The translations under genes and the position numbers were made by a program. A stretch of 64,000 nt of DNA from Onstottus_B arcticum (lineage in GTDB: Bacteria > Acidobacteriota > Blastocatellia > UBA7656), in the NCBI GenBank assembly GCA_038040485.1, contig JBBPIE010000002.1, positions 124,001 through 188,000 of the forward strand, in the 5' to 3' direction. Positions within the stretch are counted from its first letter, which is position 1; the number at the start of each line of letters is the position of its first letter. The notes under the pieces are model-generated. The model saw only the letters and a list, made by a program, of their open reading frames with translations. It did no database searches and was not told the origin of the DNA. Shown here piece after piece: positions 1 through 5,964 of this stretch.

Positions 1-758
1 GGCGTGTCCGCGATGGCTTCGATGATCTCGTCGTCGAAGTTCACCGGATGCGAGGTGACGAATCGCACGCGGGGTATCCCGACGCGTCCCACCATTCTCA
101 GCAGCTCGGCAAACGAAGGATAACCCGGCATCAACGGTCGGCGCTCGCCGGTGCCTGGCGCCATCCCGTACGAGTTCACATTCTGTCCGAGCAGCGTCAC
201 TTCCCGGACTCCTGACTCCTTGAGCGCTCGGGCTTCATTGAGTATGTCGTCGACTGGGCGTGAAACTTCGGGACCGCGAGTCGCCGGCACGATGCAGTAA
301 GTGCACCGGTGATTGCAGCCGCGCATGATCGTCAGGTGAGCGGTCGCTGCCCCAACCGGCGGAGGCGGCGTGTAAAACTGAAGCTCGCGTTTGAACTCGA
401 AGGATTGGAACTTGCCGCGCTGAATTGCGGGAACGATTTCGGTGATCGCGCCGGGCCCGAGCATTATGTCCACGCCCAGCCGCTTGCCCATACGCTGTCC
501 TTCCGGAAGTTGCGCTAGACAGCCCATTAGTCCCACGGTCAAGCCACGCCGGCGCCGCTTCTCCTTTCGAAGCTCGCCTAAAAGAGTCTGAGCCTTCTCG
601 ACGGGTTTGCCTCGAACGGCGCAGGTGTTGACGAGCACCAGATCGGCTTCCCGGAAGTCGTCGACAAAGGAGTAACCCGCGCCCGCCAGCTCAGACTGGA
701 TTGCGTGAGTGTCGTACTCGTTCATCTGACACCCGAATGTGACGACGTGCGCTCGCAT
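1..758 (-). CDS. miaB: tRNA-2-methylthio-N6-dimethylallyladenosine synthase (partial, C-terminus outside window)
   Basis: Radical-SAM methylthiotransferase that adds the 2-methylthio group to i6A37 of tRNAs reading UNN codons. The N-terminal UPF0004 domain shows the three [4Fe-4S] cysteines at C10 (TFGCQMNEYD), C46 (NTCAVR) and C80 (GCLAQ). The radical-SAM CxxxCxxC motif follows as RGCNHRCTYCIVPATRG around residue 155, and the LLGQNVNSYG block is present. The TFGCQMN start and NTCAVR block are typical of MiaB rather than MtaB or RimO. The ATG at 758 opens directly on the conserved MRAHVVTFGCQMN. About 252 codons are visible; the rest of the radical-SAM domain and the TRAM domain lie to the left of the window. 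Confidence 0.93.
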   Translation of the reverse strand, partial: MRAHVVTFGCQMNEYDTHAIQSELAGAGYSFVDDFREADLVLVNTCAVRGKPVEKAQTLLGELRKEKRRRRGLTVGLMGCLAQLPEGQRMGKRLGVDIMLGPGAITEIVPAIQRGKFQSFEFKRELQFYTPPPPVGAATAHLTIMRGCNHRCTYCIVPATRGPEVSRPVDDILNEARALKESGVREVTLLGQNVNSYGMAPGTGERRPLMPGYPSFAELLRMVGRVGIPRVRFVTSHPVNFDDEIIEAIADT

Positions 759-776
759 TAGAAATCCATATCGTAT

Positions 777-1130
777 TTAAGCTTTCGCTGCTCGAGCCGC
801 GCCATTCCGAGAGCGCGCAGGCTTTTTTGCGGAAGGCTTTCGCGCCGCTTGTTTGTGTTTTCGTGCGGAACGTCTTCGATGGTCGGAGACTTTCTCCTGG
901 AGCCAGACGTTTATCAGGGTTTCAGTCTTCAACCCCTGTCGCCGGGCGATTTTCGTCACCTCCTCCAATACTTCATGCACGACACGCACTTCGTGCACGC
1001 TACTCTTCAAGTCCACGTCGAAGTGCACCGGTATCATGTACTCTTCATAGTCGGTCGAGTCGTGAGTGTCCCAAAACTCTCCTGCCTCTTCGAGGCTATT
1101 GAAGTGGTCTGGCAACGGGTCTATCTTCAT
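777..1130 (-). CDS. BrnA/CopG-type antitoxin
   Basis: A 117-residue protein with the layout of CopG/BrnA antitoxins. An acidic N-terminus (DPLPDHFNSLEEAGEFWDTHDSTDY) is followed by a ribbon-helix-helix region around residues 50-80 (VRVVHEVLEEVTKIARRQG, LKTETLINVWLQEK). The tail, about 35 residues, is Lys/Arg/Ala-rich and probably disordered and DNA-binding. The ATG at 1130 lies 2 bp downstream of the stop of the BrnT-like gene, the usual toxin-first brnT-brnA order, so the two are probably co-transcribed. Antitoxins of this family normally repress their own operon as a complex with the toxin; that is inferred from the family, not shown here. The long basic tail is longer than usual. Confidence 0.75.
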   Translation of the reverse strand: MKIDPLPDHFNSLEEAGEFWDTHDSTDYEEYMIPVHFDVDLKSSVHEVRVVHEVLEEVTKIARRQGLKTETLINVWLQEKVSDHRRRSARKHKQAARKPSAKKPARSRNGAARAAKA

Positions 1131-1132
1131 TC

Positions 1133-1480
1133 TTACTTTTTCCCATACCTTCTCCGCTCTCTGCGTGTCATGTCGCGAGCCGAGATAACTAATGCAAGCC
1201 CGCCTCGTTTGTGAATAAACAACACGGTCAAGTACCTTCCTGCGTCAGTTCGTCCAAGCGCTCGATAGAGATTCTGGCCCGTCACCTCACCTTTTGCAAT
1301 GAAGTTGAATCGAGGGTTGTTGCCAAAGACCTCTTCGACTTCATCTTTCGACACGTGGTGCTTCTGCTCCACCTTCTCGATAAACTGTTTTTTCCATAAG
1401 CACTCGACTCGATTCAGAATCCCACCCACGGAAGTGGGTGGATCGTTCAAGCCCTGCCTACGAGCGCAGGGCCCTGACAT
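1133..1480 (-). CDS. BrnT-like RNase toxin, start overrun by REP repeats
   Basis: The conserved part (about 88 residues from LWKKQFIEKVEQKHHVS) has the BrnT/DUF4258-type layout: a KHHVSKDEVEEVF helix, a YRALGRTDAGRYLTVLF beta core and a C-terminal ISARDMTRRERRRY signature. BrnT toxins are small ribonucleases neutralised by BrnA, encoded here 2 bp downstream. The start is odd. No ATG, GTG or TTG lies in frame next to the conserved region, because a REP-like array abuts it: the first palindrome ends about 20 bp before the LWKK codons. The nearest in-frame ATG is at 1480, inside a repeat unit, and would add a repeat-encoded extension. An out-of-frame ATG lies at 1397. The original start was probably lost to the repeat, so the gene may be silent or N-terminally altered. 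Confidence 0.6.
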   Translation of the reverse strand: MSGPCARRQGLNDPPTSVGGILNRVECLWKKQFIEKVEQKHHVSKDEVEEVFGNNPRFNFIAKGEVTGQNLYRALGRTDAGRYLTVLFIHKRGGLALVISARDMTRRERRRYGKK

Positions 1481-1680
1481 GGCTCTCCAAATCCCACCCA
1501 CGGAAGTGGGTGGATCGTTCAACGCCCTGCCTACGAGCGCAAAGCCCTGACCTGGCTCTCCAAATCCCACCCACGGAAGTGGGTGGATCGTTCAACGCCC
1601 TGCCTACGAGCGCAAAGCCCTGACCTGGCTCTCCAAATCCCACCCACGGAAGTGGGTGGATCGTTCAACGCCCTGCCTAC
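1419..1680. repeat. left REP-like array (4 units of 72-73 bp)
   Basis: Units start at 1419, 1491, 1564 and 1637; the last is cut off at about 1680, at the 3' end of the transposase gene. Each begins with the palindrome CCACCCAC-GGAA-GTGGGTGG (8-bp perfect stem), followed by GATCGTTCAA and a shared spacer. Units 2 to 4 are nearly identical and unit 1 is slightly divergent. Identical spacers exclude a CRISPR array. The array faces the right-hand array in inverted orientation. Confidence 0.9.
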
Positions 1681-2513
1681 ACGGCGTCGCTGCTCAAGAA
1701 CGACTTCACCAGCGCCGTCGTGACTTTCCCGCTGGTGCCGGTGTAGGCCGATGCTTGCCAAAGCTGACTCACCCCGGCTTGCACCAACAACTGAGGACAA
1801 TGCACGCCAAACCAATGTTGACCATTATTCATCAACGCCAACACACAAGTCTCGATACTAATCTTCGGCACAATCCGCACCAGCAGGTGAATGTGGTCTG
1901 GCAACACGGTCGCGCGATCAATAGCGAAGCCTTTCTGTGTCGCGACGCGTTCCCAGTATTCAATCAGCTCTTCTCCGATGCGTGACCCAAAGATTCCTCG
2001 ACGATATCGCGTAGCCAGAACGACGTGGTGATTCAGATCAAACACCGAATGAGCGGCAGTCAATGCTATTGGCTTCTTAGCGACGAAGCGGAAGACTGGA
2101 GGGCAGACTCGCCCGGCGTATCCGTGATGCTCGGATTGCGAATCGAGGTAGTTCCTCACCGCATCTATTCGCGCCCGCCCCACGCTACGCGCCAAGAACC
2201 CGTCTGCCCACAAGGGAGCTCGTAGCCGAAAGCGCGATCCCAACTCGCGCGAGAGATTCGTCTTCACCGTTTGTAAGGTCTTCGAGATCGAATCCGACGG
2301 GCGGAGGCTCAGAAGGCAGCGCAGATGATCAGAGTAACCTTTCGCTTTGAGCAGGTGATAGCCATGGCGTTCGCAAATCTGGCTCAACTCTTGAGAGAGC
2401 GCATCCATATGATCGACTAGCGCGAAGAGTTTCTTTCGACGATGTGTGCGGAAGCATAAATAATAATGTAGCTGATACGCCCATCTCAGATCAGATAGCG
2501 GCTCCAGATACAT
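1677..2513 (-). CDS. Tandem-domain REP-associated tyrosine transposase (Y1, IS200/IS605-like)
   Basis: A 278-residue protein made of two consecutive Y1-transposase (HUH) domains. Domain 1 (about 10-135) has YQLHYYLCFRTHRRKKL, a degenerate HUH site SDHLR (H63, R65 in place of the second His), LWADGFLARSVG and the catalytic-type tyrosine Y122 in VRNYLDSQ followed by HHG. Domain 2 (about 155-278) has DLNHHVVLATRYRRGIF, an intact PDHIHLL (H207, H209), but F272 in VKSFLSS where the tyrosine should be. Y1 transposases act as dimers with HUH from one subunit and Tyr from the other, so this fusion may form one composite active site. The ATG at 2513 opens on MYLEPLSDLRW; the reading frame continues upstream only through repeats and the N gap, which I treat as non-coding. 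Such proteins process REP hairpins as single-stranded DNA. Confidence 0.85.
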   Translation of the reverse strand: MYLEPLSDLRWAYQLHYYLCFRTHRRKKLFALVDHMDALSQELSQICERHGYHLLKAKGYSDHLRCLLSLRPSDSISKTLQTVKTNLSRELGSRFRLRAPLWADGFLARSVGRARIDAVRNYLDSQSEHHGYAGRVCPPVFRFVAKKPIALTAAHSVFDLNHHVVLATRYRRGIFGSRIGEELIEYWERVATQKGFAIDRATVLPDHIHLLVRIVPKISIETCVLALMNNGQHWFGVHCPQLLVQAGVSQLWQASAYTGTSGKVTTALVKSFLSSDAV

Positions 2514-2571
2514 TGCCCGAGGATACGCGTAGTCGATTGTCGAAACAAGTCGTGTCTCTATCGTAGGCGGG

Positions 2572-2935
2572 ACTTGAACAATCCACCCACTGCCGTGGGT
2601 GGGATTCGGGTAAGCGCGTCGGGTGCCGGTCCTCTGTAGGCTGGCGTGAAGCATCCACCCACTGCCGTGGGTGGGATTCGGGTAAGCGCGTCGGGTGCCG
2701 GTCCTCTNNNNNNNNNNNNNNNNNNNNNNNNNNNNNNNNNNNNNNNNNNNNNNNNNNNNNNNNNNNNNNNNNNNNNNNNNNNNNNNNNNNNNNNNNNNNN
2801 NNNNNNNGCCGGTCCTCTGTAGGCTGGCGTGAACCATCCACCCACTCCCGTGGGTGGGATTCGGGTAAGCGCGTCGAGTGCCGGTCCTCTGTAGGCTGGC
2901 GTGAACCATCCACCCACTCCCGTGGGTGGGATTCC
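2572..2935. repeat. right REP-like array (72-bp units, interrupted by gap)
   Basis: Visible units begin at 2581, 2653, 2836 and 2908, with a 72-bp period. The palindrome is CCACCCAC-TGCC-GTGGGTGG in the first two and CCACCCAC-TCCC-GTGGGTGG in the last two, so the loops co-vary by sub-array while the stems stay perfect. The spacer carries GGTAAGCGCGTCG and CCGGTCCTCTGTAGG. The true unit number is unknown because of the gap at 2708-2807. Confidence 0.9.
2708..2807. other. assembly gap (100 N)
   Basis: Exactly 100 N inside a tandem array of near-identical 72-bp units. This is the conventional placeholder for a scaffold gap of unknown length, and short-read assembly typically breaks at such an array. 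Any distance or unit count across it is unreliable. Confidence 0.99.
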
Positions 2936-2952
2936 CCAGCATCCAAATCACT

Positions 2953-2968
2953 CCTCGCCTAGGCGAGG
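2953..2968. other. 16-bp perfect palindrome downstream of caspase-FGE gene
   Basis: CCTCGCCTAGGCGAGG is self-complementary with no loop. It lies about 90 bp downstream (minus strand) of the stop at 3055. The DNA between (2975-3054) holds short repeats of the type TTGCCCTT/TTTTGCCC right after the stop, and a GCGAGCGAG direct repeat. It may act as a terminator or as the cruciform often found behind variable regions of diversity-generating retroelements; neither is proven. Confidence 0.5.
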
Positions 2969-3054
2969 CGCGAAAAAGGTGACGCGCCCTCTCTGCCAAA
3001 CGCCTCGCTCGCAAGCTCGCTCGCCAAAGGGCAAGAGGGCAAAAGGGCAAAGCG

Positions 3055-5187
3055 CTAGGGAGTCCGCGCACCCACAACAACGCGAAACCCGACGTAGTCG
3101 TCGCGCAAGCCCGAGGCGGGCCTGAGGCGAAGAGACGAGCGGCAGCCGCCGGCAATGCAGTACCACGAGCCGCCGCGCAGCACCCGGAGACTCGCGTCGC
3201 CTCCACTCTCCCACGAACGCCCATCCGTTGGCGCTCCACTGTAGCTTTCGTGCCAGTAGTCCATGCACCACTCCCAAACATTGCCGTGCATGTCGTACAA
3301 CCCAAATGCATTGGGGTAACCAACCCCTCCCGCCGGCGTGGTTGTCTGTCGATTGGTTCCCTTTGCCGCCGACCCATAAGGAAAACCGCCATTGTAATTC
3401 ACCAGCTCTGGCGTGGCGGTGTCACCGAAGTAGAAGGTCGTCGTCATCCCGCCGCGACAGGCGTACTCCCACTCCGCCTCTGTGGGAAGGCGATAGATCC
3501 TTCCGCTTGCACGGGATAATCGCGCGCAGAATTCAGTCGCATCCTCCCATGACACTTGCTCAACCGGAAGATTATCGCCTTTGAACTTAGACGGATCGCT
3601 CACCAGATCTCTATTGACCCTTGGCAAATGCGTTACAGCGCGCCACTGTGCCTGTGTCACTTCGTACTTGGCCATGTAAAACGTTGGGACACTAACAGTG
3701 TGCTGCGGGACCTCCCATCGAGAATACTTCAGCGCATCCTTTGGTTTAAATCCATACCGTTCTAATTCCTTCTTGACCCGATCCGCTTCCGACTCGGTGT
3801 TCCCCATCAAGAACGTGCCGCCGGGGATCTCGACCAGCGCCAGGTCAATCCCATTGACTTGCTCATCACAATACCGCGATTGCCCCTTACGCCGATTTGT
3901 TATCGACCCGCTCGAATTCACGGTGACTACGTCAAACTCGAAGCTACGCAACGGCAACCCGCCGGGCCCGGCTCCCGCGGCCGACGGCCCGCCTGATGAA
4001 ACTGGCTTGGCCTCTGTCGCAGTTGGCTTCGCTTCGTTCTTTGGTTGTACCGCACTTGATTTCGCCGCTGCTTCCAGCGTCCTGATCTTGTTCCTCGCGA
4101 GTCCGGCAAACGTCCCGTTCGGATACTTCGCCAGGTACTCTTTGAAATCGTCAACGTCCGGGCTGTTTTTTGTCGAATTCCAAAACTCCAACTCAACTGC
4201 GGCCGGGTCGAATGCTGAAACCCTCGGCGTAACGGGCCGCTCGCGCACCGTTATCGAGATGACCAGCTCATCTGCCTTGTAGCCTCCAATCGTCGCATAG
4301 GGCCTCTGAACTCTCTCCTGACCCATATCAAGCCGCACTCGCTTTGGCACCTGCTCTTGCACGTACTTCACCAATCCTCCAAGGGTCACTTCGCCCTTCT
4401 CGTTTGCCGCCTCACCTTTCATGCCTTCAACCAACAGCCACGTGAAGTAACCTTGGTTTTTCTCTTTGTACTCGTAGGCGACGTGACCTACGTCCGTCGC
4501 GTACAACGTGGCAAACGCGCTCACCTCTTTGTTTCGAACGTCGAAGTTGAACTGTTGCGCGAAGCTGTCAGTCAATCGGTTTTCTTCTCCACCGCGCCCC
4601 GACGGATCATTCCGGCATGCGTCCAGAATGATCAGGACTTGCCTCACTCCGGTTTCGCGAATCCACTCGCGCACCGTGTCTACGGGAACGCCGGTCGCCT
4701 CGAGCAATGCGACGCTCCCCCCGATGCGCGCATCGCTGGGACATAGAAAGCCTCGGCCGCCTCGTTCCACGCCATGACCCGCGAAAAAGACCACTAACAA
4801 TCCGTCTTCGGGCACGATACCCCGGAGGTTTGAAAGGTATTGAAGGATATTGCCGCGGTTGGGCTGCCGCTGCCGGGGCTGATCCGATGCGAGCAGGATG
4901 ACTTGATCGGAAGGAAAGCCGGCGTAGCGCACCAGTGCGGCGGCGAGCGCCTTCGCATCATTGGTTGCGCCCGAGAGCCGGCTGATCTGCTCGTCCTGAT
5001 ACTCATCGACGCCGACTACCAGCGCGAAGCGTTTTGATTTCGCCGGGAGTTCTTTGATCTCCTGCATGCGCAGCGCACGATTGTCTTGTTGCCTCTGCGC
5101 TTCGACTCGCAGATCAGACGGGAGAGCAACGACGGCGGCAACAGTGACAAGAGTCAAGAAGACGCGTGGGGTAATGGTGAGGATCAT
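3055..5187 (-). CDS. Exported caspase-like (C14) protein fused to a formylglycine-generating-enzyme-type domain
   Basis: A 710-residue protein. Residues 1-30 look like a signal peptide or membrane anchor. A caspase/metacaspase fold follows (about 50-280) with the catalytic dyad H138 (VVFFAGHGVE) and C191 (LIILDACRNDP). A Pro/Ala-rich linker (about 380-425) leads to an FGE-sulfatase (SUMF1) domain (about 437-705) with IPGGTFLMG, PVEQVSWEDA, RLPTEAEWEYACRGG, NAFGLYDMHGNVWEW and RVLRGGSW. SUMF1-type domains in such fusions usually serve as C-type-lectin-fold binding modules rather than sulfatase activators. The start ATG at 5187 has AAGGAG about 6 bp upstream. The C-terminus (see 3058-3188) resembles a diversity-generating-retroelement variable region. 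The likely role is regulated proteolysis outside the cytoplasm with a ligand-sensing tail; that is inference. Confidence 0.88.
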   Translation of the reverse strand: MILTITPRVFLTLVTVAAVVALPSDLRVEAQRQQDNRALRMQEIKELPAKSKRFALVVGVDEYQDEQISRLSGATNDAKALAAALVRYAGFPSDQVILLASDQPRQRQPNRGNILQYLSNLRGIVPEDGLLVVFFAGHGVERGGRGFLCPSDARIGGSVALLEATGVPVDTVREWIRETGVRQVLIILDACRNDPSGRGGEENRLTDSFAQQFNFDVRNKEVSAFATLYATDVGHVAYEYKEKNQGYFTWLLVEGMKGEAANEKGEVTLGGLVKYVQEQVPKRVRLDMGQERVQRPYATIGGYKADELVISITVRERPVTPRVSAFDPAAVELEFWNSTKNSPDVDDFKEYLAKYPNGTFAGLARNKIRTLEAAAKSSAVQPKNEAKPTATEAKPVSSGGPSAAGAGPGGLPLRSFEFDVVTVNSSGSITNRRKGQSRYCDEQVNGIDLALVEIPGGTFLMGNTESEADRVKKELERYGFKPKDALKYSRWEVPQHTVSVPTFYMAKYEVTQAQWRAVTHLPRVNRDLVSDPSKFKGDNLPVEQVSWEDATEFCARLSRASGRIYRLPTEAEWEYACRGGMTTTFYFGDTATPELVNYNGGFPYGSAAKGTNRQTTTPAGGVGYPNAFGLYDMHGNVWEWCMDYWHESYSGAPTDGRSWESGGDASLRVLRGGSWYCIAGGCRSSLRLRPASGLRDDYVGFRVVVGARTP
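3058..3188 (-). other. candidate DGR variable region (VR) at the 3' end of the FGE-type domain
   Basis: The last about 43 codons run from RVLRGGSW through CRSS, RLRPASGLRDD and VGFRVV to the stop. This is where FGE/C-type-lectin target proteins of diversity-generating retroelements carry their variable residues: in the usual template, Asn (AAC) codons fill the positions that here are Y, C, I, G, S, L, P and L. The gene ends a few codons after GFRVV, and TTGCCCTT-type repeats plus a palindrome follow, as in many DGR targets. No template repeat or reverse transcriptase gene is in the window, so this is a hypothesis. Confidence 0.35.
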
Positions 5188-5233
5188 TGTCTCCTTGCGG
5201 TGGGGAAGACACTACCGCGAACTTCTTCGTCCT

Positions 5234-5587
5234 TCAATCAAGCGAGAGAAACAACTGCGGCGAGACCCCGAAGAACTCGCCGAGGTTCTTTACCTGAAGC
5301 TTGCTTGGTTTTCGCTTGCCGTTGACGACCTCGGAAACAAGACTGCGTGAACCGAGCACTGGTACCAAGTCGGCTTGGCGAAGTCCCCTGTCGAGCATGA
5401 ACTGTTGAATCATGACATGTGGCGGGGCGTCCGGGATCGGGCAATGCTCATTCTCGCAAACCTCAACGAGCGTGCTCAACAGCTCAAGGAGGCGTTCTTC
5501 CTCCAGCGAGGGGTCGCGCTTAACTGCCAGCCGGTCCACGATTGCCACGATCCGGTCGTACTCTCTTCTTTTACTGATTACTTGCAT
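5234..5587 (-). CDS. HigA-like XRE-family antitoxin/transcription regulator (orphan)
   Basis: A 117-residue protein. The N-terminal helical region (YDRIVAIVDRLAVKRDPSLEEERLLELL) is typical of the COG5499 HigA-like group. A helix-turn-helix follows at about 60-117 (FMLDRGLRQADLVPVLGSRSLVSEVVNGKRKPSKLQVKNLGEFFGVSPQLFL, shown here as one block of the domain's landmarks: RQADL, SEVVNGKRKPS, LGEFFGVSP). I chose the ATG at 5587 (MQVISKRREYD) over an upstream in-frame start at 5620 because the conserved region begins there and the operator-like repeats lie just upstream. These proteins usually partner a HigB RNase toxin encoded next door, but no HigB-like frame exists on either side, so it is an orphan regulator or a TA remnant. 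Confidence 0.78.
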   Translation of the reverse strand: MQVISKRREYDRIVAIVDRLAVKRDPSLEEERLLELLSTLVEVCENEHCPIPDAPPHVMIQQFMLDRGLRQADLVPVLGSRSLVSEVVNGKRKPSKLQVKNLGEFFGVSPQLFLSLD

Positions 5588-5613
5588 CGCCACTTGCAGG
5601 AGACACGCGGATG

Positions 5614-5674
5614 TTCGCAAACGTGCGAACGCCGGTCAAGGCGAACGCAGGCGAACGCTGCAAAGTGTGAACGC
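5614..5674. promoter_or_regulatory. operator candidate upstream of the HigA-like gene
   Basis: It begins 27 bp upstream of the start at 5587. A perfect inverted repeat TTCGCA-AACG-TGCGAA spans 5614-5629. GCGAACGC boxes lie at 5625, 5641 and 5651, with the variant GTGAACGC at 5667, giving a symmetrical 16-10-16 bp spacing. HigA-type antitoxins autoregulate by binding inverted repeats over their promoter, so this is the obvious candidate site. It also lies in the divergent region upstream of the HicB-like gene at 5764 and could control both. Confidence 0.5.
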
Positions 5675-5763
5675 TCCGGTAGTGGGTCAGCTTCAAACCG
5701 CCTCGCTGCCGACGATCGAATGAACGGTTGTGCCTCCGCGCCATTATGTAGAGAATGTGAGCG

Positions 5764-5964
5764 ATGAACATCGAGGGGCGAGACCTGCCAATCGTTTTCT
5801 TTGAAGAGGACGGAGTCATCATCGCGTATTGCGTTTCATTGGATGTCTCCTCGTGCGGCCACGATTTGCAGGAAGCGAAGCGAAACATACGCGACGCGTT
5901 GACCGGGTTTATCAAAGCCTGCGAGAAGATGGGCACGGTCGAAGAGGTCCTGGGTTCCTGCTGA
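5764..5964 (+). CDS. HicB-like orphan antitoxin fold protein
   Basis: A 66-residue protein with the partial RNase-H fold of HicB antitoxins: LPIVFFEEDGVIIAYCVSLDVSSCG (a beta-beta unit, quoted here only for its DG-VIIAYCVSLD core), then HDLQEAKRNIRDALTGFIKAC, the helix found in all HicB-like proteins. It ends at GTVEEVLGSC, so it lacks the C-terminal ribbon-helix-helix or HTH of full HicB. No HicA toxin gene is adjacent. The TGA stop overlaps the ATG of the next gene by one base (TGATG at 5962-5966), which implies translational coupling to the metallopeptidase. Its function here is unknown. Confidence 0.6.
   Translation: MNIEGRDLPIVFFEEDGVIIAYCVSLDVSSCGHDLQEAKRNIRDALTGFIKACEKMGTVEEVLGSC

Larger units (their letters stand above)
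1419..2935 (-). mobile_element. RAYT-REP module (REP-associated tyrosine transposase with flanking inverted REP arrays)
   Basis: One Y1-type transposase gene (1677-2513) is flanked on both sides by arrays of short palindromes. Read toward the gene, both arrays share AATCCCACCCACGG, then a 4-nt loop region, then GTGGGTGGAT and GTTCAA, so they are inverted relative to each other. This is the classic arrangement of a RAYT with its cognate REP/BIME sequences. The module sits between the BrnT-like gene and the 3' end of the caspase-FGE gene. No target-site duplication can be recognised, partly because the right array contains an assembly gap. Confidence 0.8.

Noticed and set aside
1419..2935. CRISPR array from the regularly spaced palindromes
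   Set aside because: Spacers between the palindromes are the same in each unit, units are 72-73 bp, and a RAYT gene lies between the arrays. These are REP units.
2514..3392. N-terminal extension of the transposase frame through the N gap to 3392
   Set aside because: The frame is open only because the 72-bp units have a length divisible by three and N codons are not stops; the upstream part overlaps the caspase-FGE gene on the same strand in another frame.
5588..5763. HigB toxin gene upstream of the HigA-like gene
   Set aside because: No open frame with RelE/HigB character on either strand; the region consists of operator-like repeats.
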